Source: Silurus meridionalis
Lineage: Eukaryota; Chordata; Actinopteri; Siluriformes; Siluridae
DNA length: 64,000 nt
Direction: 5' to 3'
Assembly: GCF_014805685.1 (NCBI RefSeq)
Contig: NC_060896.1
Span: forward strand, 15,655,889 to 15,719,888
Shown: positions 48,599 through 59,878 of the stretch, in pieces
How positions within the stretch are numbered: the first letter of the stretch is position 1
Layout: each line of letters starts with the position of its first letter
Made by a program: the position numbers and the translations under genes
The notes under the pieces: generated by a model
Seen by the model: the letters and a program-made list of their open reading frames with translations, nothing else
Told to the model about the DNA's origin: nothing
The model's database searches: none

Positions 48599-50069
48599 TA
48601 ATGCAGCTTGCTTTACTGAGAGTTCTCTCTTTTTTCTTTTTCCTCTTGTTTATGTCGGGCTATCTCACTCAATTGGGCCTTGTGCAGCTCTGTCACCAAA
48701 GCCTCACTTGCCTCTTTGTTCTCTTTCTTCGTCTTGCGGTATTGGTTCACAAAATGGATGACGTGCGCTTAGTAAGTTTTCCAAGGCATTGTGCTTATGC
48801 CTATTACTCCTTCCAAGGACCCGTGTACTTCAGAAGGAAATGTTTTTTTCAACACCATTCGAAACAAGCTTTTACTCGTGTCAGAATCTTCCCAAGGGGC
48901 ACCAGTCTCCTCTTTCCAAGCGTCTTGGAATGTTTGGATAAACTCAGCCACATTTTCCTCTTCTCCCAATCGCATGGTTTCCAATTTTTCTGGATCTAAT
49001 TTTGTGGGTTATTGTTTTCTCAAGGTACCCCAGATGTCATTCCGGAAGGGGCCGAATGGAAAAATGATCATGTCTGGAATCTTCCGCATCATATCCGACT
49101 TTCGCTTCTTTAAATATCTCCACTGTTTTTGGCCTTCCTATGGTTTGGGCCAGAATCGCTTTGATATCTCCAAGTGCAAGCTGGTGTCCCATCGTTTTTT
49201 CTTCAAATTGTGTTATACACCTTTGTGCTCCTTCACACACGTCTGGCAGACAGTGCATCAGTCCCGCTATGTCCATGAATGACCATGGGACATATTGGAC
49301 ATATTTTCCTTTCACTATTAAGGGTAGTTGACGTACTGCATACTGCTGTGGTGGGTGCTCTTGACTCTTGCCATATACAGCTTTTTCTTCGTCACTTGAG
49401 GTGTCGTCATCTCTGTGGTCACTCGGCCTCTCGGTCTCTTCTGCATTTGAACGTGAACCCTGTTTATTTCTCTTCGACTGTCTTATGTGTTATTGCTTCT
49501 CTGCTTGGACCTCGCTTGTCCACTCATGTTTTTTCAAACTGCTTCAGGCTGGTGTTCAGTAGTTTACTTCCTTCTTGCACCAGCCCATAATTGGCGGCCA
49601 CTTGTTCCTGGATTTTCCGGGCCAGTTCTTCTATTCCTTTTACCTCTTAATTGAGCTCTGCGACTGATTCCACTATCTTCTCCAGGTCTTTCTCTTGGTC
49701 CAGTGGAGTTATTCTTACTTCTCCTTCCATTCTCACTAGTTTACTGTTTACTTCCCCCTCCCTGGAGGCTTTGTCACCTTTTGGGGAACATGCTGTGACT
49801 CTTATTTCCTCCCTTACCTCCAGACATGGGTTTGATCTTGGTTCCCTTTGGGGTGCTTTTCGTTCTCTCAGTTCTTGTTCCGGCTCATCGTCGAACAGTT
49901 TCATCCCATCGGCCTCTCTCTCATTCTGGCTCTCTGCTTCGCTGTGTTCGCTTCCCCTCAGCCCATAGGGAGTGCTGCTCTTCATGTGCTCGGCATAATA
50001 TTGCTTAACTTTTTCATCAGCCTTGTCCACAGTTCTTTTGCTCTGAGAGAGATTTTCTGCCTGTTCCAC
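48599..50069 (-). pseudogene. gag: Gag matrix and capsid region, disrupted
   Basis: The capsid is recognisable at 49037-49315 (VKGKYVQYVPWSFMDIAGLM, LPDVCEGAQRCITQFEEKTM) and 48769-48984 (LGEEENVAEFIQTFQDAWKE). The N-terminal acidic part is at 49647-50069. Stops at about 49646 and several shifts break it. The open frame at 50069 starts at a GTG just after a stop, so the real start is not certain; a downstream Met at about 49985 is possible. Confidence 0.65.
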
Positions 50070-52110
50070 TCAGAATAACGGCTCTGGGCAGAGCTCCCGG
50101 TGTGCAGTTGCCAGTGTTGCTCTTCTCTCATTTTCTTCAAGCTTGTAGCATCCGCTTAGAACGCCATGCACTTTTATGTCTCCAGTAGTCCATCCATGAT
50201 TTTTCAGGTTCATCTGTGGGTAAATTCCTGCTGGCTTTAGAACACATGCATCATTATAAGGTAGTGGCCAGCTGTGCTCATCATGCAGCTCTGAGAGCTC
50301 TGCGCTGTTCCCTTCTTTCTACACCCCGCTCCCCCTTCCTAGAACTACTTACCCTTTCTTCTTCCGCTCTTCTGTCTCTCTCCTTCTCCCCTCTGTTTCA
50401 AACCACCCCACTATGGTTTTCTTCCACTCCAATTTACTTTGTCCCTTTCTTGTCACTTTGTGCTCCTCCCATTCATCCAATTTCTTTTTCATCAGCCCAC
50501 ACAATGAAACATTAAATGTGCATTCTTTTGGTCATTTCAACTCCCCACTTGTCCTGTTATGCCATTTTTTCATGTATTTTTTAATGTCCTTTTCAAAAGG
50601 CTTATACTTTGATACTATTTCATCAACAGGATGTTCCTCTTTATGCATAATGTCAGCTTTGCTTTTTTACTTTCTCTTTAATCAAGCGATTTTCATATAA
50701 AATTTCCCTATAAAGTTATTTCAAGAACATGACAGTCAGACCAGACCCAACCCAAAGCATACTTTATTTAAAGACATCCATCACAATTTTACCTACTTTT
50801 TATTAGCCTCGCTTCCTTACCACCGCGATCAGTGCCAGTGCCCCTGTCACGCTCTGTTTGGACAACTTCTCGCCTCGGTTCTTCTGTGTTTACACAACAA
50901 AAATGATCTTAGTTTCCCACACCGCAGTCTGTCACAGGCTATAATGTTTTATAACAGTTTTACTTTATCCACACATTCATGTATTTAATATTACATTATA
51001 TTTTATAAGCTTGCTTGTATCTTGTATCTAGTGTAGTGTTATACTTACCTTCCGGGCGTGCCCAACTTTTCCCCTTAGCCAAACCACTTCCCCAAACGCA
51101 TACAGACAAACACCACTTAACCTTAAAACGCAACCCTAACACAATACACACACTGGGTCCCACCCTGTCCTAGTGACAGTGACTCACCAGCCCGAGCTCA
51201 GGTCCCTACCATGTAGACCTATCATCACTGATAGCGGTATCTAGGGGGGGCCTCACACCTGACCATTCAGACCTGCCCGCCCGTGAAAATCCAGTCACGT
51301 CAGCAGCGGTATTCTCAGGAATTTCAGTGCACTCCACTCGCCCGTGCAAACCTATATCACACAAACCGTCCTCACACCTAGATATGCTCTTGTCCTGCGC
51401 AATATAGTGGTATCCACGAGACTTCCATTCACACAATTCACATTCACACACATCCAGAGTTTCCCTATTTCTCTCTCTGGAGGCGCAAACTTAGTTACAT
51501 CCTCTGCGACTACTCATCCATTTACCCACAGGTAAACCAACCATATTTTTAATCCTACACCTGGCAAGAGTTTTAAGACTGCTACGGCTTTGTTTTTCGC
51601 AGAGACTGCAGGTTTTCATTGGTGCTCCTCATGGTTCTAGCCCCGCTCTCGCTAAGGTGGAGCGGCGTGCAAGTTCCTGGGGCTCGTAGATGGACGTAGA
51701 TGGCAGAGTGGTTTAAAACGGGCTTGCCCCCTTCTCCTTCCTCACCTGCTTGGCCCGGCACTCGTTTGCAAGCTTCGGAAGCACACCTTTCTGTGTTTTT
51801 TTACCCTTGTGACGAGAGCATTCAGCTCGGCCTCTCTTCTTCTGCGAGCCGGAGGTTGAGAAGCTAATGGTAAACAGGTAAACCAACCAAATTGTATGCC
51901 AAACTTCCCAACTTTTGTACCTGGGGTCCTTTTCTCTGGGACTAGTTTTACCTTACCCCCACCCCGGGCCGAAGCATTCCCAGGTCAGCAGATAACTAAG
52001 CAGAAATTCGTTTAAACAGGCTTCTGCTCACCTTTTATGAGTTGGCTGTTCTGCCGCCTGTGAGATGCTGCAGCCCGAAGCGGAGTAGGGGTTTCGCCAG
52101 CCTCACCGGA
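50070..52110 (-). other. Provirus leader
   Basis: About 2.0 kb between the primer-binding site and gag. It is unusually long because it contains the 326-bp host-junction copy at 51545-51870. No convincing gene is seen. Confidence 0.6.
51529..51885. repeat. Copy of proviral 5' junction inside the leader
   Basis: 51545-51870 duplicates 53457-53785: the last bases of the LTR edge (TTTTTAATCCTACA in plus orientation), the CCTG host junction and about 310 bases of the LINE/DIRS host flank, with a few per cent divergence and one 6-bp indel. On both sides lies a 15-bp direct repeat ACAGGTAAACCAACC (51529-51543 and about 51871-51885). Confidence 0.9.
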
Positions 52111-52128
52111 ATCCTGCCAACAAAGCCA
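52111..52128 (-). promoter_or_regulatory. Primer-binding site, probable tRNA-Ser
   Basis: Four bases inside the 5' LTR, minus strand reads TGGCTTTGTTGGCAGGAT. Its complement matches the 3' end of vertebrate serine tRNAs (ATCCTGCC.AC..GCCA) at about 15 of 18 positions from memory of tRNA sequences. Other tRNAs fit less well. Confidence 0.55.
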
Positions 52129-52132
52129 ATTA

Positions 52133-53470
52133 TGTCGGAAATTTCTTGTACTCCCAGACAGAGTTGCTTTCGACATTAGTTGGGACTTACACAATAAATG
52201 TAAAATAGTCTCTTCAAAAGAAGCCAAGACACTAAGATGAGTAGAGCAAAGGTAGAGTTTATTGCGGCAAACCACAATCAACCCGAGGACATCCGCATGT
52301 CATGACATCGATGGTCTGACCACACCTGGCATTTCCTCCTTTTTTTATAAGTTTTGACCCTTAACATTGATAACTCCCCAAACTTGTGCCCTCCTCAGTT
52401 GCCATCAGTTATTACCATTATTGGAAATTTTTAGACGTTAAACCTTCCCCCAAGTATTTTTAGCCATCATTAAGAGTAGGACATATCCCACTCTTTTAAT
52501 TTCCTTATTTTTTACTTTGCTTGGTGGATATCACTTTGGTCATGCGTGAGTACTCCAATCTTATATTTTATTTCATAAATCATGCTATAGTGTTAGTTTA
52601 CTAATGATTATTGTCTTTTCTTTCCTTTTACATTATGAATGTGTTAATGACTTTAGTACCTTTGCATATGCTTGTTAGTACTTTTAAGTGCAGCCCTACC
52701 TCTATTTCTACATACTGTTAATAATTTGAGTAAGAAGCCCAGGCCTTTATTAGCTCTAAGTATATTTTTCATTTCTTTTAGCTAAGCAACATGTCTCTGC
52801 ACGGCGCCAGGCACCCCGCAATCCCCTGTCTCCCTCTGGCGCCTCCAGCTTAAAGCAGAGATACCGTTCTACTATGCTAACCCAGGTTGTGATTGATTAT
52901 TCATTTTTCATGGAGACTGTGATGTCAGCCTCACCTTCCCCCGATCCAAAAATGGGGCCATCTTATCGTCTTGTTCGTACCCCCCAAGTTGCCAATGCAT
53001 CTACCCAGGCAGACTTCCGTCTGTCCTTTCCTCCCCCACCCCCTTCCAAGTTGTGTCACTGTTGAAGACAGTGATAATGATTATGATGATAATGCAGCTT
53101 CCTATGCCAGTGAATGACAACAACCGTGCTTGGGTTGATGACATCGACAACATCAGTGACCATTCTGATGGTGACAAGGACCTGCCGAAGCCCCCTCCGG
53201 CTGCAAAGAGGGCCAGAGAGGGGTAGATTTCACAGAAGATGTGCTATTCCCTTTTTTGGTCTGCTTGGTATGAGCTCTGCGGAAGATATGTTATCACCTT
53301 TTATGGCATTATCAATAAACTTCCCCATTCATGATTCCTACTGTGTGTGTTATTTTTGCCTATGATAGGTGGGGCTCTTATCACGTTGTTATTGAGTGTC
53401 ATAGGACCTATGGGACTTTCCTATGGGTTATGTTTACTGAAACACAAATAAGCTAATTTTTAATCCTACA
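52133..53470 (-). repeat. Provirus 5' LTR
   Basis: A 1338-bp LTR on the minus strand beginning TGTAGGATT at 53470 and ending CCGACA at 52133. It has a TATA box (TATAAAA, about 52343-52349) and AATAAA at 52258-52263, putting the R-U5 region at roughly 52315-52133. It is similar to the 3' LTR with several indels. The target duplication CCTG follows at 53471. Confidence 0.92.
53104..53226 (+). pseudogene. Antisense short ORF in 5' LTR
   Basis: A 40-codon frame begins with ATG (MPVNDNNRAWVDDIDN) and ends PPPAAKRAREG-stop. AATAAA at 53314-53319 and a GT-rich stretch follow, and a TTTTAG splice-acceptor-like site lies upstream near 52780. The same ORF end exists in the 3' LTR. Its origin is unknown; a captured host terminal exon is one possibility. 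Confidence 0.4.
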
Positions 53471-53516
53471 CCTGGCAAGAGTTTTAAGACTGCTATGGCT
53501 TTGTTTTCACAGAGAC
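53471..53516 (+). mobile_element. LINE fragment, right half at proviral insertion
   Basis: It follows the 4-bp duplication and continues 37684-37763 in register with LINE copy 1 (about 4020-4075), with TTTTGTTTTCACAGAGA. Ends at DIRS-like sequence. Confidence 0.65.
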
Positions 53517-54110
53517 TGCAGGTTTTCATTGGTGCCCCCACTCCTCATGGTTCTGGCCCCGCTCCGGCTAAGGTGGAGCGGCGTGCTAGTTCCTGGGTCT
53601 CGTAGATGGACGTAGATGGCAGAGTGGTTTAAAACGGGCTTGTTCCTTTCTCCTTCCTCACCTGCTTTGCCCGGCACTCGTTTGCAAGCTTTGGAAGCAC
53701 GCCTTTCTGTGTTTTTTTCCCCTTGTGACGAGAGCATTCAGCTCGGCCTCTCTTCTTCTGCGAGCCGGAGGTCGAGAAGCTAATGGAGATTGTGGCCCGT
53801 GCAGTAGCCAAACTAGAGTTAGATTGGCCGGCCGATGAGCAGAAAGTTCCCTCTTCCAGTAAGCTCTACGATTGCTTTCTGTGACCTGCGTCAAAGCCTC
53901 CACATCGGAGTCTGCCTTTCTTTCTGGACCATTTCAGGCATTGAGCGGTTTCGGGAAGCCAAGAAGCAGTCAGCAGCATTTCAGCGGTTATTCCATTTCA
54001 CTCTCATGGGACTGCTCGGTGAGAACAACCCAGCATCTCCTGACATTAGGGGGTTTCGAAGCAAAGCGTAATACTAACCAGCTTCTAAGGGCAATGCTAA
54101 TCTAGAGCGA
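53517..54110 (+). mobile_element. DIRS-like gag remnant
   Basis: Translation in the shifted frames gives EIVARAVAKLELDWPADEQ, then PPHRSLPFF after a stop, the conserved gag segment of fish DIRS-type retrotransposons. No tyrosine recombinase or RT of DIRS type is in the window. The 310 bases nearest the provirus are duplicated inside its leader. Confidence 0.6.
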
Positions 54111-54139
54111 GAGGCATGCATAGTTCAAGGAAGTGGGTG

Positions 54140-55373
54140 GTAAAGTCTTCTACTTCTTCTTTCAGCTGCTCCCAGGGGTCACCACAGCAGATCATTAGTC
54201 TCCATACCACTCTGTGACCTCTCTTTCACACCAACTACCTTTATGTCTTCCCTCACCACATCCATAAACCTCCAGTTTGGCCTTCCTATTTTTCTCCTCC
54301 ATGGTGGCTCCATCCTCAGCATTTTCCTACCGATATACCCCATGTCTTTCCTCTGCACATGACCAAACCATCTCAATCGGGCCTCTCTCACATTGTCCTC
54401 AAAATGTCCTACATGCTCTATCCCACTAATAAACTCATTTCTAATCCTGTCCATCCTCGTCACTCCCAATGTAAATGCCACTGTGTCATACAACATAGCA
54501 GGTCTCAGCAGTCCTGTAAGCTTTCCCTTTCACTCTTGCAGATACCCTTCTATCACAAATAACTCCTGCCACTCTTCTCCACCCACTCCACCCTGCCTGC
54601 ACTCTTTTCTTTACTTCTGTAACACACTCTCCAGTACTTTGCACTGTTGATCCCGGTTACTTAAACTCCTTCTCCTACTTTTCTCCCTGCAACCGCACCA
54701 CTCCACTGCTCTCCCTCTCATTCGCGCACATGTACCCTGTCTTACTCCTACTGACTTTCATTCCCCTTGTCTACAGTGTGTACTTCAACCTCTATGCTCT
54801 TCTCAACCTGCTCCCTACTCTCACCACATATCATATCATATCCTTTTATTTAATGCCATGCCAGCTACTGAGGCTTTCTTCATGACAAGAACAGTTTATA
54901 AGAACAAAATACCATGAAATCACAAACAAATAATTACAGCACAAGATGAAAAATGTTTTTTTTACATTAATAAATGATAAATTCTAAAACTTTTCCTGAT
55001 AAAACTTTTTTAAACAGCTCATTAAATGAATTGACTTCCCGATTTGACATCTGGTTAAGATTACTTGATCAAATCTTGTCTTCAAAGGGTATTAAAAACC
55101 TTTCAGTAATTTCAGGGTATATATTATACAGTTTGTTATTCGTCCATGTATTCCATTCTTCTTGCCACTCTTCAGGCTCTTCTCAACCTGCTCCCTACTC
55201 TGACCACAAAACACAATATCATCCGCAAACATGGTCAATTTAGACTCCTGTCTGACCTCGTCCGTCAACCTGTCCATCACCACTGCAAAAAGGAAAGTCC
55301 TCATACATGCCCTGCAACACCCTCACATACTTCTCTGACACACATGACTTCGTCGTACAATACCACAATTCCT
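54140..55373 (-). mobile_element. RTE-type LINE copy A, 5'-truncated
   Basis: The 3' tail at 54140 (minus: GGAGCAGCTGAAAGAAGAAG-like) is followed upstream by the RTE C-terminus: GYIGRKMLRMEPPWRRKIGR (about 54310-54250) and VTRMDRIRNEFISGIEHVGH (about 54450-54400). Further upstream (54800-54600 and 55160-55370) are FADDIVFCGQSREQVEKSL and the VFLVVVQG-like palm pieces. An unrelated insertion lies at 54820-55158. Frames are broken; inactive. Confidence 0.85.
54820..55158 (-). mobile_element. LINE-like 3' end inserted in RTE copy A
   Basis: The minus strand ends in ATTAAATAAAAGGATATG with a repeated ATATG tail, a retroposon tail. The RTE segment gctcttctcaacctgctccc... is present on both sides (about 54797-54830 and 55172-55204), so about 33 bases were duplicated at insertion. 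No coding part is recognisable; the LINE class is unknown. Confidence 0.65.
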
Positions 55374-55605
55374 GTTAAACTACTACTTCTTCTTTTTCTT
55401 CCGGCTGCTCCCATTAGGGGTCGCCACAACAGATCATCTGTCTCCATACCAGCCTGTCTTCTACATCTGCCTCTTTCACACCAACTACCTGCATGTCTTC
55501 CATCACCACATCCATAAACCTCCTCCCCTCTGCCTTCCTCTTTTCCTCCTTCCTGGTGGCTCCATCCTCAGCATTCTTCTACCAATATAACTCATTTCCC
55601 TCCTC

Positions 55606-55866
55606 TGTTGAATTGTGGTGAGAGTAGGGAGCAGGTTGAGAAGAGCATGGAGAGGTGGAGTTATGCAATAGAGAGAAGTGGAATGAAAGTAAGTAGGAGT
55701 AAGACCGTAGATGTGTGTCAATTAAAGGGAGGGCAGTGGAGTGGTGCAGTTGTAGAGAGAAGAGGTGGTGAAGGTGGATGGCTTTAGGTAACTTGGGCCA
55801 ACAGTGCAAAATAATGGAGAGTGTGTTAGAGAAGTGAAGAAGAGTGCAGGCAGGTTGCAGGCATGT
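55606..55866 (+). repeat. Inverted RTE piece within copy B
   Basis: In plus orientation it matches RTE sequence (GAGAGTAGGGAGCAGG to GAGTGTGTTAGAGAAGTGAAG), opposite to the surrounding element. When it is removed, copy B is continuous (ARLRWF joins MSYIGRRMLRMEP). A twin-primed insertion or local inversion would explain it. Confidence 0.75.
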
Positions 55867-56880
55867 TGAAACCATCTCAATCTCGCCTCCCTCACCTTGT
55901 CACCAAAACATCCTACATGGGCTGTCCCTCTAATAAACTCATTTCTAATCTTGTCCATCCTCATCACTCCCAACGAAAATGTTAACAACTCCAGCTCTGC
56001 TACCTCCAGCTCCGCCTACTGTCTTTTACTCAATGCCACTGTCTCTAGTCCATACAATATCACAGGTATCACCACAGTCCTATAAACTTTCCCTTTCATT
56101 CTTGCAGATACCCTACTATCACAAATCACTCCTGTCACTCTTCTCCACCCACTCCACCCTGCCTGCACTCTTTTCTTCACTTCCCTAACACACTCTCCAT
56201 TACTTTGCACTGTTGACCCCAGGTACCTGAACTCCTCCACCTTCTCCACCTCTTCTCCCTGCAACCGCACCACTCCACTGCCCTTCCTCTCATTCACACA
56301 CAGTTACTCTGTCTTACTCCTACTGACTTTTATTCCCCTTCTCTCCAACGCATACCTTTCCATCACCACTGCACATAGGAAAAGGCTCAGGGCTGATCCT
56401 TGATGCAGTCCGACCTTCACCTTGAACCAGTCTGTCGTTACTACTGCACTCTTCACTGCTGTCACACTGTCCTCATACATGTCCTGCACCACCCTCACAT
56501 ACTTCTCTGACACACCAGACTTCCTCATACAATACCACATCTAATCTCTTGGCACTCTGTCGTACGCTTTCTCTAAATCCACAAATACGCAATGCAATTC
56601 CTTCTTTCCTTCTCTATACTTCTCCATCAACATTCTCAAAGCAAATAAGGCATCTGTGGTGCTCTTCCTCGGCATGAAACCATACTGCTGCTCACAGATG
56701 GTCACCTCTTCTCTCAGCCTGGCTTCCACTACTCTTTCCCAAAACTTGATGGTGTGACTGATCAACTTAATTCCCCTGTGGTTACTGCAGGTCTGCACAT
56801 CTCCCTTATTCTTAAAGATTGGTACCAGCACACTCCTTCTCCATTCCTCAGGCATCTTCTCACCTTCCAAAATCTTGTTA
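55867..56880 (-). pseudogene. RTE copy B reverse transcriptase
   Basis: Minus-strand blocks: EGEKMPEEWRRSVLVPIFKN and GIKLISHTIKFWERVVEARL (56870-56680), YGFMPRKSTTDALFALRMLM, VFVDLEKAYDRVPRD with the first catalytic acid (about 56590-56545), then after a stop VVQDMYEDSVTAVKSAV and LHQGSALSLFLCAVVM. The FADD box should follow near 56350 but lies in a deletion; KVSRSKTE at 56310 and VEEFRYLGSTVQSNGECVRE at 56230 are present. Confidence 0.85.
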
Positions 56881-58278
56881 ACTTCTTAGGCTTCTGGGTC
56901 GCGTGAGCTCAACTAATAGCCAATTGTTCTCGGGTGTTAATGTTTAGCAATAGATTAAATAAATAGGGAGAAGAGTAACCATGACTAACTATACATCATT
57001 CTAAAGCTCTCAGTCTCAAGCAGCCATTTCAGATCACTGTTTTTCAATGGAAAACGTATAACGAATGTATTTGCTGAATTTGTATTAGCAGTACACAACA
57101 ACAACATGCATAAAAAAGAAAACGTACTACTTACATTAATATTGTAATAACGAGTCACAAACACATCCACTGCTGCTAATCCCAGTTTATTAGGAAAGAT
57201 AAGGGTCCAGTGATTAACATCCTGTAAAGCATTTCTGCTCCAAACAAACAATAGTGTTGTAATTTAAATGTTTTTCCTTTGTTTACGTAACAGAACTTCG
57301 ACTGGTGTTTGTGTTTATATATTTCCGAATAACTTTCACATAAAAATCGACATCTTGGTGACAAAAAAACAAATATGGCTGGTAGAATAAAGTGTTACAA
57401 AACGTTTGAGACCACGACAAAAGTAAAAAAAAAAAATTATAATAAAAAAGTAAAAGAGTATAAATCTTGGGTGGAGTCTCTACTCTCTCTGCAGGTGTCG
57501 CCATGTTTTTTTATGCGCCGCCTTTAATTTCAAACCTTTTATTTCTCAGCCAATAGCATTATGGAAACAAAATGACTGATGGACAATGTAGCCAATAAGT
57601 GCAGAATTCTAACGATATGTGAGAGGATTTTATTCTCCACGTGTGTGAGGCTTGGTTTTATTACAATTTACAAACTATTACTGGCTGAAGCAGCGAAGAA
57701 GCAGTGACAAACCAGGAAGTGATGCGGCTCTCAGGTCAACATAAACAGCTGTTTATAGCTCGTGCTAACTGGACTTTGTTTACAAAAAAAAGATAACAAG
57801 GAAAAAAATGGACAATCAAAAAAGTTGTTTTATCAAAAAAAAAGCAGCGATGTGGAAAATATTTTTGAAGTTAGGTAGAGCATTTCAGCTGTGAGTCCTA
57901 AAATTTGGGTGGGGAGGGGCGACATAGTATCAGATAAATGTTTGTAGGAATCTCATTTTTTATCTTCATTCAATTTAAAATATAAACTCATGACACATGT
58001 GGCTTTCAACCCATTACTTTTCTGGATTGCTATATGACAGATTTCATGTATTTATATATGAAGGAAAAAAAACAATTATTTAAGGTTTTTTTTTTCTACA
58101 GTACTTAATAATCTATAACTTATTATTTTTTTGAACAATATAAACAGTGAATAATGGACAGTAAAGCTCAAAGTGTCTCCTTTTCAGAGTTATTTAAATT
58201 GTGTATGAAGCCCACTTTTATCAGGAACTGTTAACATTTAAATTTAGGTAAAGCATTTCAGCTGTGAGTCCCAAAATC
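56881..58278. other. Unclassified sequence interrupting RTE copy B
   Basis: About 1.4 kb replaces RTE sequence; about 120 bases of RTE are lost at the join. A direct repeat of about 38 bases (AGGTAGAGCATTTCAGCTGT... at 57873-57910 and 58246-58282) is seen. No gene is supported. Confidence 0.5.
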
Positions 58279-59465
58279 TGTGTTGAAGGCTGCTCTCACT
58301 TCCTCCTTACTAAATTCTATCCACTTCCTTCTTCACCAACTCCACACCACCCAACCTTCTCTCTCTCTTATTTTCCTTATTCATCAGCTGCTCAAAATAC
58401 TCCCTCCACTTTCTCAACACACTCTCCTCGCTAGTCAGCACATTTCCATCTCCATCCTTTATTGCTCTAACTAGCTGCACATCCTTCCCAGCTAGGGCTC
58501 TCTGCCTGGCCAATCGGTACAAATCCTTTTCTCCTTCCTTAGTGTCCAACCTCTCATACAGCTGCTCATGTGCCTTTTCCTTGGCTTTTTGGTTGCCCAA
58601 TCATCCAGCACATCTTCACCACCACCGAGCCCCTGTCTGACACATCTTACCTAAATCTTGCCAAAGTTTCCACCATCTACTTCTTTTAGTCCTCACTCTC
58701 CTCTTCTCTCCAAAACCATCCTAAAGACCAACATCCGATGCTGCCTAGCTACACCGTCCCCCACCAACACCTTACAGTCTCCAGTCTCCTTCTGTTTGCA
58801 TCTTCTACATAGAACATAAACCAACTGTGTGCACCTTCCTCCACTCTTATATGTCGGCCTATGCGCCTCCTTCTTCTTAAAATAAGTATTTACCACTGCC
58901 ATTTCAATCCTTTTAGCAAAATCTACCACCATCTGCCCTTCCACATTCCTCTCCTTAAGGCTATACCTACCCATCACCTCCTCATCACCTCTGTTCCCTT
59001 CACCTACATGCCCATTGAAATCTGCCCCAATCACCAATCCTAGGTACACCTTCTACCACTTCATCTAATTCACGCCAGAATTTTTCCTTCTCCTCCTTCT
59101 CACATCCGACTTGTGGAGCATAAGCACTGATGACATTCATCATCAACCATTCAACTTCCAGCTTCACGTTCATCAAATTATCAGAAACTCCACCTCCACT
59201 ACACACTTACTGTATCTCTTCCTTCAAAATCACCCCTACACTATTTCTCTTTTCATCCACACCATGATAGAACAGTTTAAACCCACCTCCAATGTTCCTG
59301 GTCTTACTCTCTTTCCACTTGGTCTCCTGAACATACAACATATCTACCTTTCTCCTCTCCATTATATCAGCTACCTCTCTCCCTTTACCAGTCATAGTAC
59401 CAACATTTTAAGTACCAACTCTAACCTCTACTCTCCTACACTTCTTTCCCTGCCATCTCTGTAGA
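58279..59465 (-). pseudogene. RTE copy B endonuclease and linker
   Basis: The endonuclease starts with VGTMTGKGREVADIMERRKV (59410-59350), has YVQETKW (catalytic E) and [35 protein letters not shown] (D-N pair), [16 protein letters not shown] and [20 protein letters not shown] (about 58890-58800). The linker ends with YRLARQRALAGKDVQLVRA. Frames differ, so the gene is dead; the target-nicking residues are otherwise kept. Confidence 0.85.
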
Positions 59466-59479
59466 CGTCTTCCTCCAAC

Positions 59480-59680
59480 ACATTCTCACTCCCAACTCAT
59501 CACATATGGACGCTTGGTCAGGATACCCTGGAGTCACATTTTGACGCACTGGGTATCCTTTAAGCGTCATTTTTCAACGTGCAGGGATTCCCATAGACTT
59601 CTGTAGATCTCTGAACTGGAACCTGCGGCGTTGAATTTTGACGTGTTGGGGAATCAGACTGCAGTCTGTTTTGTGTTATG
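59480..59680. repeat. Unclassified repeat with repeated TTTTGACG motifs
   Basis: Contains GACGCTTGGTCAGGATACCC and several copies of TTTTGACG(C/T) followed by a G-rich CTGGG or GTTGGGG motif. It resembles a dispersed fish repeat, class unknown. Confidence 0.35.
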
Positions 59681-59828
59681 AGCGGGATCGGGACTATGAT
59701 AAATAAGAATAAAAAAAGAATAGCTTGCTATAAATTAATTATGGCAGGGCTACTCAATCCAGGTCATGTTTTTTTTACCACATTTTCTATCTCTAAAACT
59801 GCCTCTTTCTCACCAACTACCCTCACCA

Positions 59829-59831
59829 CGT

Positions 59832-59878
<47 letters not shown>

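Larger units (their letters stand above)
37764..53470 (-). mobile_element. Defective endogenous retrovirus, minus strand
   Basis: A full provirus of class-I-like (gamma/epsilon-related) layout. The 5' LTR is 52133-53470 and the 3' LTR 37764-41714 (with an inserted hAT). Both start TGTAGGATT and end CCGACA or CGACA. A 4-bp target duplication CCTG lies at 37760-37763 and 53471-53474. The order is PBS, leader, gag, pro, pol (RT, RNase H, integrase), env, PPT. RT core and integrase core carry large deletions. The LTRs differ by substitutions and several indels, so insertion is not recent. It sits in a LINE fragment. Confidence 0.9.
55377..59465 (-). mobile_element. RTE-type LINE copy B, nearly full length
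   Basis: The minus strand reads from the endonuclease (59465) through RT to a 3' tail at 55377-55430 (GGTCGCCACAACAGA region; CCCTAATGGGAGCAGCCGG on the minus strand). It is interrupted by an inverted RTE piece at 55606-55866 and by 1.4 kb of other sequence at 56881-58278. Endonuclease and RT motifs are clear, but indels break both. Confidence 0.85.

Noticed and set aside
48510..50515. Several plus-strand open frames across gag
   Set aside because: They are antisense shadows of the biased gag sequence, without motifs.
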